A stretch of 64,000 nt of DNA from Isochrysis galbana. Taxonomy: Eukaryota; Haptophyta; Isochrysidales; Isochrysidaceae. Within the stretch, counting starts at the first letter, position 1. Every line of letters begins with the position of its first letter. Positions 42,022-51,785 of this stretch are shown in pieces. Both the position numbers and the translations under genes were made by a program. The stretch spans positions 2,316,000-2,379,999 of the forward strand of contig CM030934.1 in NCBI GenBank assembly GCA_018136815.1, in the 5' to 3' direction. The notes under the pieces are model-generated. The model did no database searches and was not told where the DNA came from. It saw only the letters and a program-made list of their open reading frames with translations.

Positions 42022-43400
42022 AACACAATGCAGGTGGTGTGCAGTTGCCTGGCCAGCGGATGCTGTGGATATGCCAGCTCAAGCTTAGTTTAAGCAGTTT
42101 TCGTCGTTGATGCTCGCAGGTGTTCTACGTATTGGGCTGACAGCCATGCTCGCAAGTGGTACCACGGCCCCGTCATCACCCAAGCGTGCATGGAGCTAAG
42201 CAACGGCATGCAAGACGATTGAGACCAGGCAACAAAGACACTTTTTGCATTGCCCGAATCGCCGCGACGTTTCGACACGCTGTTGAGAAATCGGCAGAGG
42301 GCTGAGAATAGCTGCAAGATGTCCTTCAATCTTCAGTCGCTCGCAACGTCTCCGTACGACACGCGCCGGAATGCTCGCCTGGCATCGGTCACTCGATGCT
42401 CCTTCAATTCTCTGCCGTGTCGAATCTCGGATGGGTGCTGGTCGTTCTCAAGGGTGACAAATCTTGTGAACGCTTCCAGGCACTGCCAACTGCTTTAGCA
42501 AGGGTGTGTACCGCCGTTAGGTACCAAATATTCTTTCATCAGTGGCGTGTGGAATCGACCTTGCGCGGCGACTTGTCGCAAATCCTTGTGGTCACCCCCC
42601 TGAATATCCTGTCGCCTCCGGGTGGGCCATCTAGCTCTTGGGGGGTTGTCATGTACCATGCACTCGGAATGGGCCGCCGGCGAATGCATACTGCTTCGCC
42701 AATATGATACATTTAGTGAATTTTGTGTGTGCCGTGGCGCTATGCTTGCGGCTAGAGCGGTCTTCTGCAGCTAGGGGTGTCTTGTAATCTCTCACAATGG
42801 CTACCTGTACGCAAATTTGATCAGGAATACGCATAGCGAGTACAGAAGGTCGGTTGCCTTTGCCTTTTAGCATTTGGTAATGGGCCCACCCTAAGGCGGC
42901 TTGCCTTCATTTGAGGTCGTTTGTTTTCATTTGGTACCCCTCGTTTCCCAATACGCAATGCGTCGGTACAAAAAAAATGTGGTCGGTAAAGAGGTCGTTT
43001 GACTTGACTGTTCGAAGAGATAACCCGCGGGACACGGGAACTGTTCTGAGGGTGCTTCATTTTTTTTTGGGTGGGGGTCGCTTGTTTTTTTTTGGGTGGG
43101 AGCTGTCCCGCAGGGGAGGGGGGGGACAGCTCCCGGCGTCGGGGGGGGTGGGAGGGGAGGGGGGAAGGGAATCCCTCACTGGACAGTGAGAGGATCCTTA
43201 AGGCTCGTAGCGTGTATGTCCGTGTGTATTTGGGTTTGTGTGTGTTTCGTTACGGGTTTTAGTGCGTGCCCCCCCTCGATGAAAATTCCAGCGGCGCGAG
43301 GACGGCGCCGGCGAGCGCGACGAGCGTGCGCTGCGTGCGGCCCGACGGGTGCGCCCCCACGTACCGCGTCAGCTGGCCCGAGGGCGACGAGGGTCCGCAG
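42022..43400. other. Intergenic sequence, no gene recognised
   Basis: Short frames only. T-runs with TTTTTTTTGGGTGGG occur twice at 43060-43100, followed by a G/C hairpin (GGGAGCTGTCCC, GGGACAGCTCCC) at about 43098-43134. Confidence 0.5.
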
Positions 43401-43403
43401 CCG

Positions 43404-43508
43404 CCCGACGCGCCCTCCGACGCGCCCTCCGACGCGCCCTCCGACGCGCCCTCCGACGAGCCCTCCGACGCGCCCTCCGACGAGCCCTCCGACGAGCCCT
43501 CCGACGAT
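43404..43508 (+). repeat. 12-bp minisatellite (CCCTCCGACGCG)n, about 8.5 units
   Basis: CCCTCCGACGCG and CCCTCCGACGAG units alternate. In the plus frame they encode Asp-Ala/Glu-Pro-Ser repeats (open at 43266-43694); in the minus frame, Ser-Glu-Gly-Ala/Ser repeats (open at 43259-43549). I cannot decide which, if either, is translated. The plus frame overlaps the end of the knottin gene. Confidence 0.9.
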
Positions 43509-43627
43509 GGGAGCGAGGCCAGGCGCTCTTGGTTATGGCCGTGCTTCAAGTGTCGGAAGGGGAAAATGGATTACATGTGGGAGGGTGTGGCGAGTGCGTC
43601 CGACGGGCTAAAAGCTGTGCGTGTGAA

Positions 43628-44017
43628 TCAATCATCATATTTGCAGGTACCACTACTACACGTGTATTCACCACAGCACTCTGAGTTAGTTTGACACACC
43701 GACCCTGGCTCGCGGCATGGCGTGTCACACACTCCGTTGTCATTGCACTCAAGTCCTTCACAGCACTCGTCGTCATAACTGCACCCCCCCCGTTTCTCGA
43801 TACACGGTGGGACCGTACGGCACTTTTGGTCGGAACACACGAGATCGTGACAACAGTCTCCATCGTTTGCACACTCTCCATCCACATCCTTACATCTATC
43901 TGGCTGCTTCTTATTCGTGAGTACCAACGCCACGACGATGGCGGCGACCACGGTGGCGACGACCACCGCGAGGGCAATCAAAAGTCGTTTCGAGGGCATA
44001 TCTACTCGTATGTCCAT
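43628..44017 (-). CDS. Membrane-anchored protein with three tandem knottin-like Cys repeats
   Basis: 129 residues, single exon. A short basic start (MDIRVDMPSKR) precedes one membrane helix rich in Val/Ala (LLIALAVVVATVVAAIVVALVL), then three consecutive 25-residue modules, each exactly C-x6-C-x5-CC-x4-C-x4-C. This is the inhibitor cystine-knot framework (six Cys, central Cys pair). Topology would be type II with the modules outside the cell or in a lumen. Similar frameworks occur in protease inhibitors, ion-channel ligands and colipase/Dickkopf-like domains; the sequence does not say which, and calling it a toxin is not justified. Met-7 is an alternative start. A LINE begins within tens of bases upstream, so the promoter may be altered. 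Confidence 0.75.
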   Translation of the reverse strand: MDIRVDMPSKRLLIALAVVVATVVAAIVVALVLTNKKQPDRCKDVDGECANDGDCCHDLVCSDQKCRTVPPCIEKRGGCSYDDECCEGLECNDNGVCDTPCREPGSVCQTNSECCGEYTCSSGTCKYDD

Positions 44018-44039
44018 TTTTTTTTCAACGTTTCCGGCG

Positions 44040-45739
44040 TCGCGCTCGCCGTCGGCGTGGGTATCGCGATGCCCCCGAACATCCAATCGCCACACAAGCT
44101 CATGATACACGGAAGCACCAAGGGGTGCAAAGGCTGGCGCCCAGAGGTGGCTCTAGGCCTCTCCCCGATCCACCGCATCTGCGAGTGCGACGCTGAAGCC
44201 GCCAAGCGCAGGGAGCGCAATGAGTCGCGCAAGCTCACTCCCCGCCCTAAATCGGCCCACGAGGCGCTCGGTAAGGCCCCTCCCAAGCCATGCGCCCGCT
44301 TCACGCAAGGCCTTCGTCTGCGCAACAAGCGCGGGGTACGTTACAACCTCTCGCACGAGATCCCCGGAGCATGGATCGACAACAAGTGCACGATCCGCTG
44401 CCGCCTTCATCCACACAAAAAGATCTCGGGGGTTTGCCTCAACGGCCCGACGTGCCTATTCCTCCACCCAGAGTGCGCGGCGGCCCTACTCGCCAAATTG
44501 CACGCAATAGCCCGCGACGCGGCCCAGCCGCCACACCCCAGACTCGCCTTTGACTCCACCCTCGGATACCCAGGTGAGGGACCGGTCAGGGTCGCGACGT
44601 ACAACGTCAACGGCACCAAAGGCGGCAAACTAGCCGCGGTGCTCTCTCAAGCGCGTAAGGCGGGCGTAGACATACTCCTCCTCCAAGAGCTGCACGCATA
44701 CGAAGATGGCTCGCATCGCCGATCGTACAGAACGGCGAACCTCCTAGGCTGGCACTGGTTTGACTCGCCGGGAGAGCTAGCGGACCCGGCAAGCGGAGTA
44801 GCGGTCGCGATTCGCGAAACGTGCGCCAGGGTGACCCCTAGAGTAGACTCTGTAGTGGAAATCATAAAAGGAAGATGCATAAAGGTAGATATCGAGATAG
44901 ACGAAAAACTATACCGTATCCTTTCCGTGTACCTGAGCGCCAACCCGAGTTCGAGGGGCGCCCAGATAGAAAAACTTCGCCACGAGCAATACGTAGCGGA
45001 GAGTATCACTACCCCGACCCTAATGGGAGGCGACTTCAATTGCGTAGAAAACGTAGCGACCGACACGGCAGGCACGGGGCCGACACCCTATGCCAATATG
45101 CACGGGGACAAATGGAGAACCCTTATAAAAAACGCCGGCCTACAGGACGCACATAGAACCATGAAGCTGGGACCGAACACAGGCTTCACGCGCCTAGCAC
45201 ATACCATCCACACGAGAATAGACCGACTATACCACAGCCGATCCACGGACAAATTCCAATGGCACAAATTGGGGCCCAGTCCAGGCCCGTCCACGCTTCC
45301 GATATTTCAAACCATAGAAGCCGTAGCGGGGTACACCCCGGCGAAAGGCAGATCGACGACTCAAAAAATCAAAGACAGACTATTCGCCTACCCGAATTCC
45401 CCGACGCCGGATAGCCTTAAAGCCCTCTACATAATAGCATGGAGATATATCATAAGCGACTTCTACAAAGTGGAATTCGAAAATCACACCTTCCACCACG
45501 TACCGGTTATCGAAAGAGTCCTAAGCAGGTTCACGGCCCTCGTCAGAGGTCGGGAACCTCCGGACAACTTCTTAACCGCACGCACGCGCAAGGCCTCCCT
45601 GGGAAGGAAGCCGAAAATCAAATCTCCACACGACCTCAGCGCCCCTGTCTTCTTAACGAACAACAAAGGCGCCCTAGTCATGAGCACGAATCTGTCTCTG
45701 GTAGCGGAAGCCCTCAACATAGCAGAGCGCCTAGCCTAA
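44040..45739 (+). CDS. LINE copy c ORF2: zinc knuckle and APE endonuclease fused to the C-terminal tail, RT deleted
   Basis: The frame is open throughout. A Cys/His cluster (KCTIRCRLHPHKK...CLNGPTCLFLHPEC) precedes an apurinic-type endonuclease with VATYNVNG (about 44594), ILLLQELH, MGGDFNCV (about 45020) and HTRIDRLYHS. At about 45270-45300 the sequence jumps to PIFQTIEAVAGYTPAKGR, which in copy b lies just after the RT zinc finger. It then continues to the family's C-terminus (AWRYIISDFYKVEFEN...). The whole RT, the zinc finger and the endonuclease's last SDH box are missing, yet the frame is kept. The true start is absent (5'-truncated). It could not retrotranspose alone. Confidence 0.85.
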
Positions 45740-46063
45740 CCGAGTGACCCCGCGCCGCGAGCCGCCCATCGTCCTAGAGTAGGCCCTAGACACACTGACC
45801 TCAGCTGCCTGACACCCAGCACAAGGAGCTAACACACAATAGCCGGTAGCCCGATGGCATAGGAGGAAGGCGCGAAACAGGCCATCGCGAATCGGCACAC
45901 ACCGTCTGTCACTGGAGACCCACGACACCCAGCCCCTAGGTAGAGCACGAGGGGACGAGCCGCAAGGCAGGTGTAGGGGGAGTGAAAGGAAACGGGCGAG
46001 GCTGCGAAGTTACCGTGCAAAGTCGCGCGCGCGGCGAGATTATTAAGAAGTTTTTTTTTTTTT
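45740..46063 (+). mobile_element. LINE copy c 3' UTR and oligo-T tail
   Basis: After the stop come 200 bases with CCCGATGGCATAGGAGGAAGGC (as in copies a and b). Then GTAGAGCACGAGGGGA, GCC-GCAA-GGC, GCGCGCGCGG, ATTATTAAGAAG and 13 T follow (46051-46063). No target-site duplication was found for this copy. Confidence 0.85.
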
Positions 46064-46223
46064 GCTGTAGTTGATTGAAGTCTTGCAGCTGGTGCTTTCT
46101 AGTACCCAGATTAGCGAATGGACGGTGTTTCCCACTTCTTGACATTGTCGATGCCATTGTGCACTTTGCGCCCGTTCCGAGATCATAAAATGTGGTTTAT
46201 GATCTCCGGCTGAGGCTCGTTAC

Positions 46224-46239
46224 TAGATCAATTAGTTGT
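46224..46239 (+). repeat. Target-site duplication, left copy (chimeric SINE)
   Basis: TAGATCAATTAGTTGT is identical to 46997-47012. Confidence 0.9.
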
Positions 46240-46996
46240 CGCAACTAAGTTTATACTTGGTTGCCCCATGGGGGGGCACGAGCCCCCCCCTCTCTCCACT
46301 CCTCCCCTGCCATGGGGGAGGAACCACCCATCCTCCTGGCACGCCTGATGGCTTGCCAGGAGGCCACTGCCCTACTGACCCACTCCCTTCCCCACAGGCT
46401 CGCCCCATTCGCCCATCCTGGCCCCTCGTGGCCAGCCCATTGCTCCAACCCCCCCTCCCCCCCTGGTCGACAGGCAGACAGGTGCAGATTGGGGGCCCCA
46501 GAGGCTCAGGAGCGCCAGCGAGGGAGAGGCAGGGGAGACCAGGGCCCAGTCCCAGCCTCCTCTGCCCCCAGAGCTGGCCTCCAAGAGCCTCCAGGGGTCG
46601 CCAGCAGGCAGCTGCAGGCCTGCCGCAGGCGCGCCATCGCGCGTGCCGCAGGAGAGGGGAGAGAGAGCGCGGAGAAGGGGGTGGGCGGAGCGAGAGCTCC
46701 GCTCACCGAAAAATAGGTAAGTCCCGCACCTGTTTACAGGATAAGTCGGGGCTGAGACCGCCGCCCACTCGGAGACACAGGAGGAAGGGGGGGAATGATC
46801 ACCGGGGGGGGGCGCGGGCCACCGGACCATATCTAAGCCCTTCACCCCTATCCCCCTAGTAGTGCACGGGGGGAGTCGCCTTATGGCGGGGGGAGAAGGG
46901 CCGGGGAAGTGGGGGTGTAGAAAGTTTCCTACGTGAGTAGAAAGTAGAGGGTCCACGGCCGCGTGTGCGGTGAGACTATTAAAAGGTTTAATTATT
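46240..46996 (+). mobile_element. Chimeric SINE: SINE-like body with a LINE 3' tail
   Basis: It starts with the hairpin CAACTAAG-TTTATA-CTTGGTTG, then a GGGGGGGC-ACGA-GCCCCCCC stem and CTCTCTCCACTCC. The middle (about 46460-46670) is recognisably the body of copy 1 (CTGGTCGACAGGCAGACAG, GAGGGAGAGGCAGGG, CAGCCTCCTCTGCCCCC). The end is not the (TTA)n tail but the LINE tail: CCTAGTAGTGCACGGGGGGA, a CGCC-TTAT-GGCG hairpin replacing GCC-GCAA-GGC, GCGTGTGCGGTGAGACTATTAAAAGG, then TTTAATTAT. Exact 16-base duplications bracket the whole 757 bases, so body and tail inserted together. Confidence 0.85.
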
Positions 46997-47012
46997 TAGA
47001 TCAATTAGTTGT
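46997..47012 (+). repeat. Target-site duplication, right copy (chimeric SINE)
   Basis: TAGATCAATTAGTTGT, identical to 46224-46239. Confidence 0.9.
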
Positions 47013-47059
47013 GGTACGTACCCACGCACAACATGCCGCTCGCATGCGGATAACGACTG

Positions 47060-47419
47060 CGTCGTGGCGGCGGGGGGCTGTGGGAGGTGGGAGCGGTCGG
47101 CGCGCGCTCCATCGCTAAAACTATAACGAATAACGATAGTTTTTTCGCAACGACGGAGAAACAAAAACACCTAGGATTGACAAGGCACTCAGCGGCACGG
47201 GAGACGGGAGAAAGGTGGGGACATACCGCTGAGCCGCTGAGGTCAGGTGCACGCCGCCTAGCTCAACACCCCCACATGACCTGGGCCCTTAAGTAGAGCA
47301 CGAGGGGAGTTGCCGCAAGGCGCAAGGCGGGAAATGAGGGTGAGGTAGGAGAATGGGCGTGGCTACGATAGCGTTATTCAGTGCCACGTGCGAGGCGAGA
47401 TAATAAAAAAAGTTTTTTT
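47060..47419 (+). mobile_element. LINE copy e with an inverted 5' segment (twin-priming structure)
   Basis: 47060-47143 is the LINE 5' end in reverse. Read on the minus strand it is the hairpin AAAACTAT...ATAGTTTT, then ATGGAGCGCGCGCCGACC (ATG at 47112), nearly identical to 54682-54760. Directly to the right, in forward orientation, come about 270 bases of LINE 3' UTR and tail (GTAGAGCACGAGGGGA, GCC-GCAA-GGC, ATAATAAAAAAAG, seven T). Inverted 5' part followed by forward 3' part is the product expected from twin priming. I found no clean target-site duplication. Confidence 0.7.
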
Positions 47420-48479
47420 AAGGATAAGATAGATCGTATATATTATCAATAAGACTTTTGTTAACTGGCTGCTCTAGCTGGGTACATGTACATGCTTAGG
47501 CATTGCTTGGCTCGGCAACGTAGAGATATGAAGTAGCAGCACAACGGACAACGGCATTGCTCTCTATACTTGCACCACGCACTTACACGCAACGAGACAT
47601 GCAGACTACCTCGACGCGTGTAAGAAAGAGGACGGCTGCGCCCCTCTCCGCGATCCACGACTACAACCTTCACCCTGCCATGTGCTGCTGTGTGGATGTG
47701 TCCATGCATATGCCGTTGGAACCGTGGCAAATGGACGAACAACGAGAACTGACGCTCAAGCACCCAGATGGCAGCGGTGGTTGGCGGAAGCGCAGTCGCC
47801 TCGAGTATCCTGCGTGATGCCTCGAGTATCCTGCAAGATGCACGTATGTGCATACTTTGAAGCACAAGGCAGAGAGCTCACAACAAATCCCGGCTTACAT
47901 GAGGTGGCGTGGAGCTCGATTGGGACAACAAGCCGAGTGTGGCGCCCATTCTACATGGCCCTTTGGCGAATCGGAAGAGTGCCATGGAGGACCGGCACGT
48001 TTGTCGGCTCGCAGTATACTCAACCGGTCGTGCGCTTGCGACGTATGAGAGGGACCATTGGCACGTGGGTCCGACCCGCCAAAGAGCTGTTGGGGTGAGC
48101 AGCCTGCCCTGTGGACCTTTGACGGCTTGGAGTGCGCACAATAGACATGTTGTCACGAATCACTTGATGCATGGATGTACTCACTACAGGAGGGAAGCCA
48201 TTCGCCAACGCTCGAAGACACGGCCTGGGCGACCAGCCATCATGCGTGGCAGTACTGGGTGTCCGAGGCAGCAGAAGTCCGGTCTGTGCGCGGTCTCACC
48301 TCGGGGGTGGGGGGGCCTACAAGGGCTTAGGACAATCAGCCTAGAAAGCAGGCGAGAGAGGTCGAGAAGAGGGCTAAGCTGCAGAAGGCCGAGCCCACCA
48401 GGCGAATCCGCGGCCCGAAGTACAGCGCACACAGTTCGCCCCGGCCCACTGGCTGAGGGCGGCGCGCGAATCCTCGCGC
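47420..48479. other. Intergenic sequence, no gene recognised
   Basis: A 196-codon plus-strand frame (47909-48499) has no family motif and overlaps the 3' end of the next gene on the other strand. Confidence 0.45.
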
Positions 48480-48989
48480 TCACTCTTCGGCGTCAGTAGC
48501 GACCGCAGGCTGTGTGGGTGGGTCCCACACAGCTTCGCCGGTAACGTCGTTGACGTAGTAGACGTCGTGCGGCTCTGAGCGCGCGCGGTATGCCGTCCAC
48601 CCATCTGGTAGCGCTGCGTTGATCCCGGCGAGCTCCGCCTCTCCCGCGTAGAGCGCCCTCCTCTTTGCAAGGAACTCGTCGTGCGCCTCTGCGGCGCCCC
48701 ACTTGGTCTCTCTCTCCTCACGCTGTGCGACGAGCCCCAGCTTCTGTTGCAACTCTTCCACATGAAGCTCCTGCTTGAGAGAGGAAGCTGAGGCGTCGGC
48801 CTCTTCATCCCCGGCTTGTGGAGGCAGGCTAGAGGCCTTGACCTCCATGAATGGCTCTCTCTCCTCATCGTAGTAGAGAAAAGGCGTGTCTGGGTGGTCT
48901 ATCTTCATGGTGCCGTACGCGAGGCCGCGCTCGTGAGTGTGGGCAGCGAGGGCTTCCTCGTTCCACGTGCAGCGCCGGCCGGAAGCCAT
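48480..48989 (-). CDS. Protein phosphatase inhibitor-2-like protein with a C-terminal WW domain
   Basis: 169 residues, single exon. Near the N-terminus, TWNEEALAAHTHERGLAYGTMKIDHPDTPF matches the inhibitor-2 core (W-x-E...YG-x-MKI-x-x-PxTP), which contacts protein phosphatase 1. A coiled-coil-like acidic region follows. DEFLAKRRALYAGEAELAG corresponds to the second PP1-binding block (F-x-x-KR-x-x-HYNE). Residues 130-165 are a WW domain: LPDGWTAYRA, VYYVND and a final W-x-PP. WW domains bind Pro-rich ligands. The protein would inhibit or chaperone PP1 while recruiting a PPxY-type partner; that combined role is inference. The 5' flank is CT-rich on the coding strand. Confidence 0.8.
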   Translation of the reverse strand: MASGRRCTWNEEALAAHTHERGLAYGTMKIDHPDTPFLYYDEEREPFMEVKASSLPPQAGDEEADASASSLKQELHVEELQQKLGLVAQREERETKWGAAEAHDEFLAKRRALYAGEAELAGINAALPDGWTAYRARSEPHDVYYVNDVTGEAVWDPPTQPAVATDAEE

Positions 48990-49516
48990 CCGAACGGGGT
49001 GGGGGTGGGGGTGGGGGTGGGGGGGGAGGTGATGGGAAGAGGGGGAGGGGGGAGGGGGGGAGGGGGCGTCTCGAGGGGGAGGGAAGGGAGAGAAGAGAGC
49101 CAGTGTGGAGAGAGAGAGAGTATTAGCGAGGAAGAGAGGAGGAGGAGGGGAAGAGAAGAGAGAAAGGGGGTGGGGAGGGAGTAATGATAGGGGCCGTGGA
49201 TATTACGTATTGCTTTTCAAGGGAAGGGGTAGTCTAGAAGAAGGGGGAAGAAGTCGGGAGAGAGAGAGGGACGGAGTAAGAAGCCAGAAGAGACGACCGA
49301 TGTATACGAATAAAGAAGGCACGAAATCTTGGTGAGAATTCGGTGGGATGCTGAGGGCGGCGATTGGATCTTCTTGTATTGTCGTGGTGGGGGGGGCGGG
49401 GCACTTCTTCGCTTACACTACTGTTCACTTTAGTAGAGAGATCTTTTGCGGCGAGAGAGTGGCAGTGGGCGGCGTGTTGTTGGTGGGGAGAAAGAGAGAG
49501 AGAGAGAGAGAGGGAG

Positions 49517-49580
<64 letters not shown>

Positions 49581-49680
49581 AGGGAGAGCAGGAGAGAAGA
49601 ACGGGGAGGGCACAAGAGAGAAAAGAAGCCAAGGATGGCCCCCCTCCCCCCCTTCCTCTCCCTCCCTCCCCCTCTATTAT
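48990..49680 (-). promoter_or_regulatory. Coding-strand polypyrimidine tracts upstream of the inhibitor-2/WW gene
   Basis: The plus strand is G/GA-rich at 48999-49175 and (GA)n at 49490-49580, so the gene's strand is C/CT-rich. A (GGGGGT)n run abuts the start codon. Regulatory role inferred. Confidence 0.4.
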
Positions 49681-50740
49681 TAGATAGATCGATAGATGAG
49701 GGGGGAGCTCTCTCCCGCGGCTGTGCTTCAGTGCGTCCCGAAGAGTGTGGGAGTACTATTTTAAAAGGTTCTGCTGTAGAGACTCCTTCGAATCTCTGAA
49801 TAAAGTACTCCTCTCGAAGGAAGTGCGCCTTGGGTGAGGTGGCGGTCCGTCGAATATGGGACATAACTACAGTTGAGCCATGGTCCGTTTACAACAATAC
49901 TCGAATGAATGTAAATGTTACCTAGATGGGAAAGACAGCGAGGGGGGTTCCAAATACAGTAAATACAGTCTGCAGTCTGTATTTGGCCTTCGTCCAAATA
50001 TAGCCCGGTCACTCACTCATTTTAACCACTATTTTCCACCTCCCCTGGGTGTCCAAGGATTCCTTAGGGTCCCCCCTACCTGCCCCGCCAACTCCCTCCC
50101 CCCTCCGAACGACCCCCTCCCGCCCCACGAAGGGCGGGAGGGCTCCCGCCCCACGAAGGGCAATGGCGTCGGTGAGGGACCCCCCTCCCTTCCCCCGCGC
50201 TTGGCGGGCTATTTTGGGAGATTCAGGCGGGCGCTCACGGGAGGGAATCGGAATGGTGAATGTGGGGCGCATCACTCTTAGAAACGCGGAGCTTCCGCGA
50301 CGTCCGATCGCCCGCGATCGGCCGAAGAATGGCCTGGAGGTGGTGGCCATGCAGAGCCTAGAGCTCTCGCGAGCAGGGTGGGGGGTCAAGGGTAGGTCGC
50401 ACGCTGGTGCTCAAGGGTCGCACACACTCGTATTGATCCATCCTGGCCCCTCGCACCGCAGGAATGCCTCGATTCGATCCGGCCCGACGCCCAGGGCCAC
50501 GGCCCCATTGACGTCGACAATCGCTCACTCGGACGCCTGGAGGTACAACTCCTCAAGTGCCCGTGCGGCGCAGCGGGCCGGTCGCGACCGGGCCATTCAG
50601 GACCTGCCTTGAGCCCCTCAAAGCCTCCTGGCCCGGCCCCACACGCTCGCGCCAACTGTTGATCCGAAATCTGGAGTGCTGGTGTGTGGCGTGTTCACCT
50701 CTCACCTCCGCCTTCACCGCAAAGGCGTGCGCCGAGGCCG
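49681..50740. other. Intergenic sequence, no gene recognised
   Basis: It contains an inverted AAATACAG/CTGTATTT pair at 49950-49985 and two copies of CCGCCCCACGAAGGGC at about 50121 and 50147. No gene is supported. Confidence 0.45.
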
Positions 50741-50799
50741 CAGGGCCGACAAATTGGGCTTCTGGGGGGGCACCTTTTGAAATTGGGCATAGTTGGCCA

Positions 50800-51000
50800 T
50801 CCAGTGCAAGTGGATGAACGTGGAAGCGCCGGCAGCGCGCCGTATTGTGTTCGAATGTTGGGCACTCAGGCGTGATTCAGTCCGTAAGCTTAGCGTTGTT
50901 GTCGGTCCACACACGGCCAACTTCGACGCGATGCGCGCGGTCGGCTGTATTCTGTCCAGGTGAGTGAACGTGAAAGCGCCGGCAGCGCCCCGTTGCCCCA
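50800..51000 (+). repeat. Two short copies of the GC-rich dispersed repeat core
   Basis: GTGGATGAACGTGGAAGCGCC and GTGAGTGAACGTGAAAGCGCC, each followed by GGCAGCGC, lie about 150 bases apart. In reverse complement they match the core of the 204-bp repeats at 6135-6552. Confidence 0.7.
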
Positions 51001-51105
51001 ACCAAATCCCACCAAATTTCGGTCAAAACTTTTTTTCGTCGACGGACCAAAATTTTACAAATTTTTTTTGCGAAACTCTGGCCCGACCCAACCAGATACC
51101 AGGAA
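51001..51105 (-). repeat. T-rich dispersed repeat, copy C
   Basis: CCAAATTTCGGTCAAAAC, a seven-T run, CGTCGACGGACC, AAAATTTTACAAATTTTTTT and GCGAAACTCTGGCCCGACCC follow the order of copy B. Confidence 0.6.
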
Positions 51106-51429
51106 TCAGACAATCAGCCCCCCCCTTCCCGTTGGCAACGGCCGTTGGCTGCTCCCCTGCTCCGATGAGGGCACACGCACTCTCACGGGGCGTCGTAAAT
51201 GACGCGGACCCCTTGATATTTTTGTACCTCTTGCCTGCAGGGCATCCCCATGGGCCCAGATCAAGCTTTGGGGGGGCTCTAGAGACAAAAAATACCATTA
51301 GGGGAGGGGGAAGGAGATGCCAGTAGAGGAATTGGCCGCCCACCGAGTATAAATAATCTCCAAAGCATGCATGAAGTAAGGTTAAAGTATCTACTACGAA
51401 GTCTCCCCCGACGCACTGAGCCTGTTCAC

Positions 51430-51785
51430 ACTTCACAGCTCTCCCTCTCTTCTCTCTTCCTCTCTCTTCCCCTTCCCCCCCCCCTTCTCTCTGCTCGCTC
51501 CGCCCCTCTTTATCTTCCGCAGTCCCCCCCCCCTCCCCCCCCTCTTTCTTCTCTACTCTATCCGCCTTTTTTCCTTTCCCCAGGTGGGGTTGCACGCGGG
51601 AAGCGGCGCTGCGAGCTCTCCCTCCTCCCTCCCTCCCTCCCTCCCTCCCTCCCTCCCTCCCTCCCTCCCTCCCTCCCTCCCTCCCTCCCTCCCTCCCTCC
51701 CTCCCTCCCCCCCACCCCCACCCCACCCCCCACCCACCCACCCACCCGCCCACCTCCCCCCGCCTCTTCCTTTCCCCCTGGGTGG
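51430..51785 (+). promoter_or_regulatory. Polypyrimidine and (CCCT)n tract upstream of the PHL-repeat gene
   Basis: C/T-rich sequence includes a pure (CCCT)n run at about 51620-51708 and (CCCA)n at 51710-51745, ending at the ATG at 51786. Confidence 0.45.

Noticed and set aside
43266..43694. Plus-strand frame with Asp-Ala-Pro-Ser repeats
   Set aside because: It is created by a 12-bp minisatellite, is equally open on the minus strand, and overlaps the knottin gene's end.
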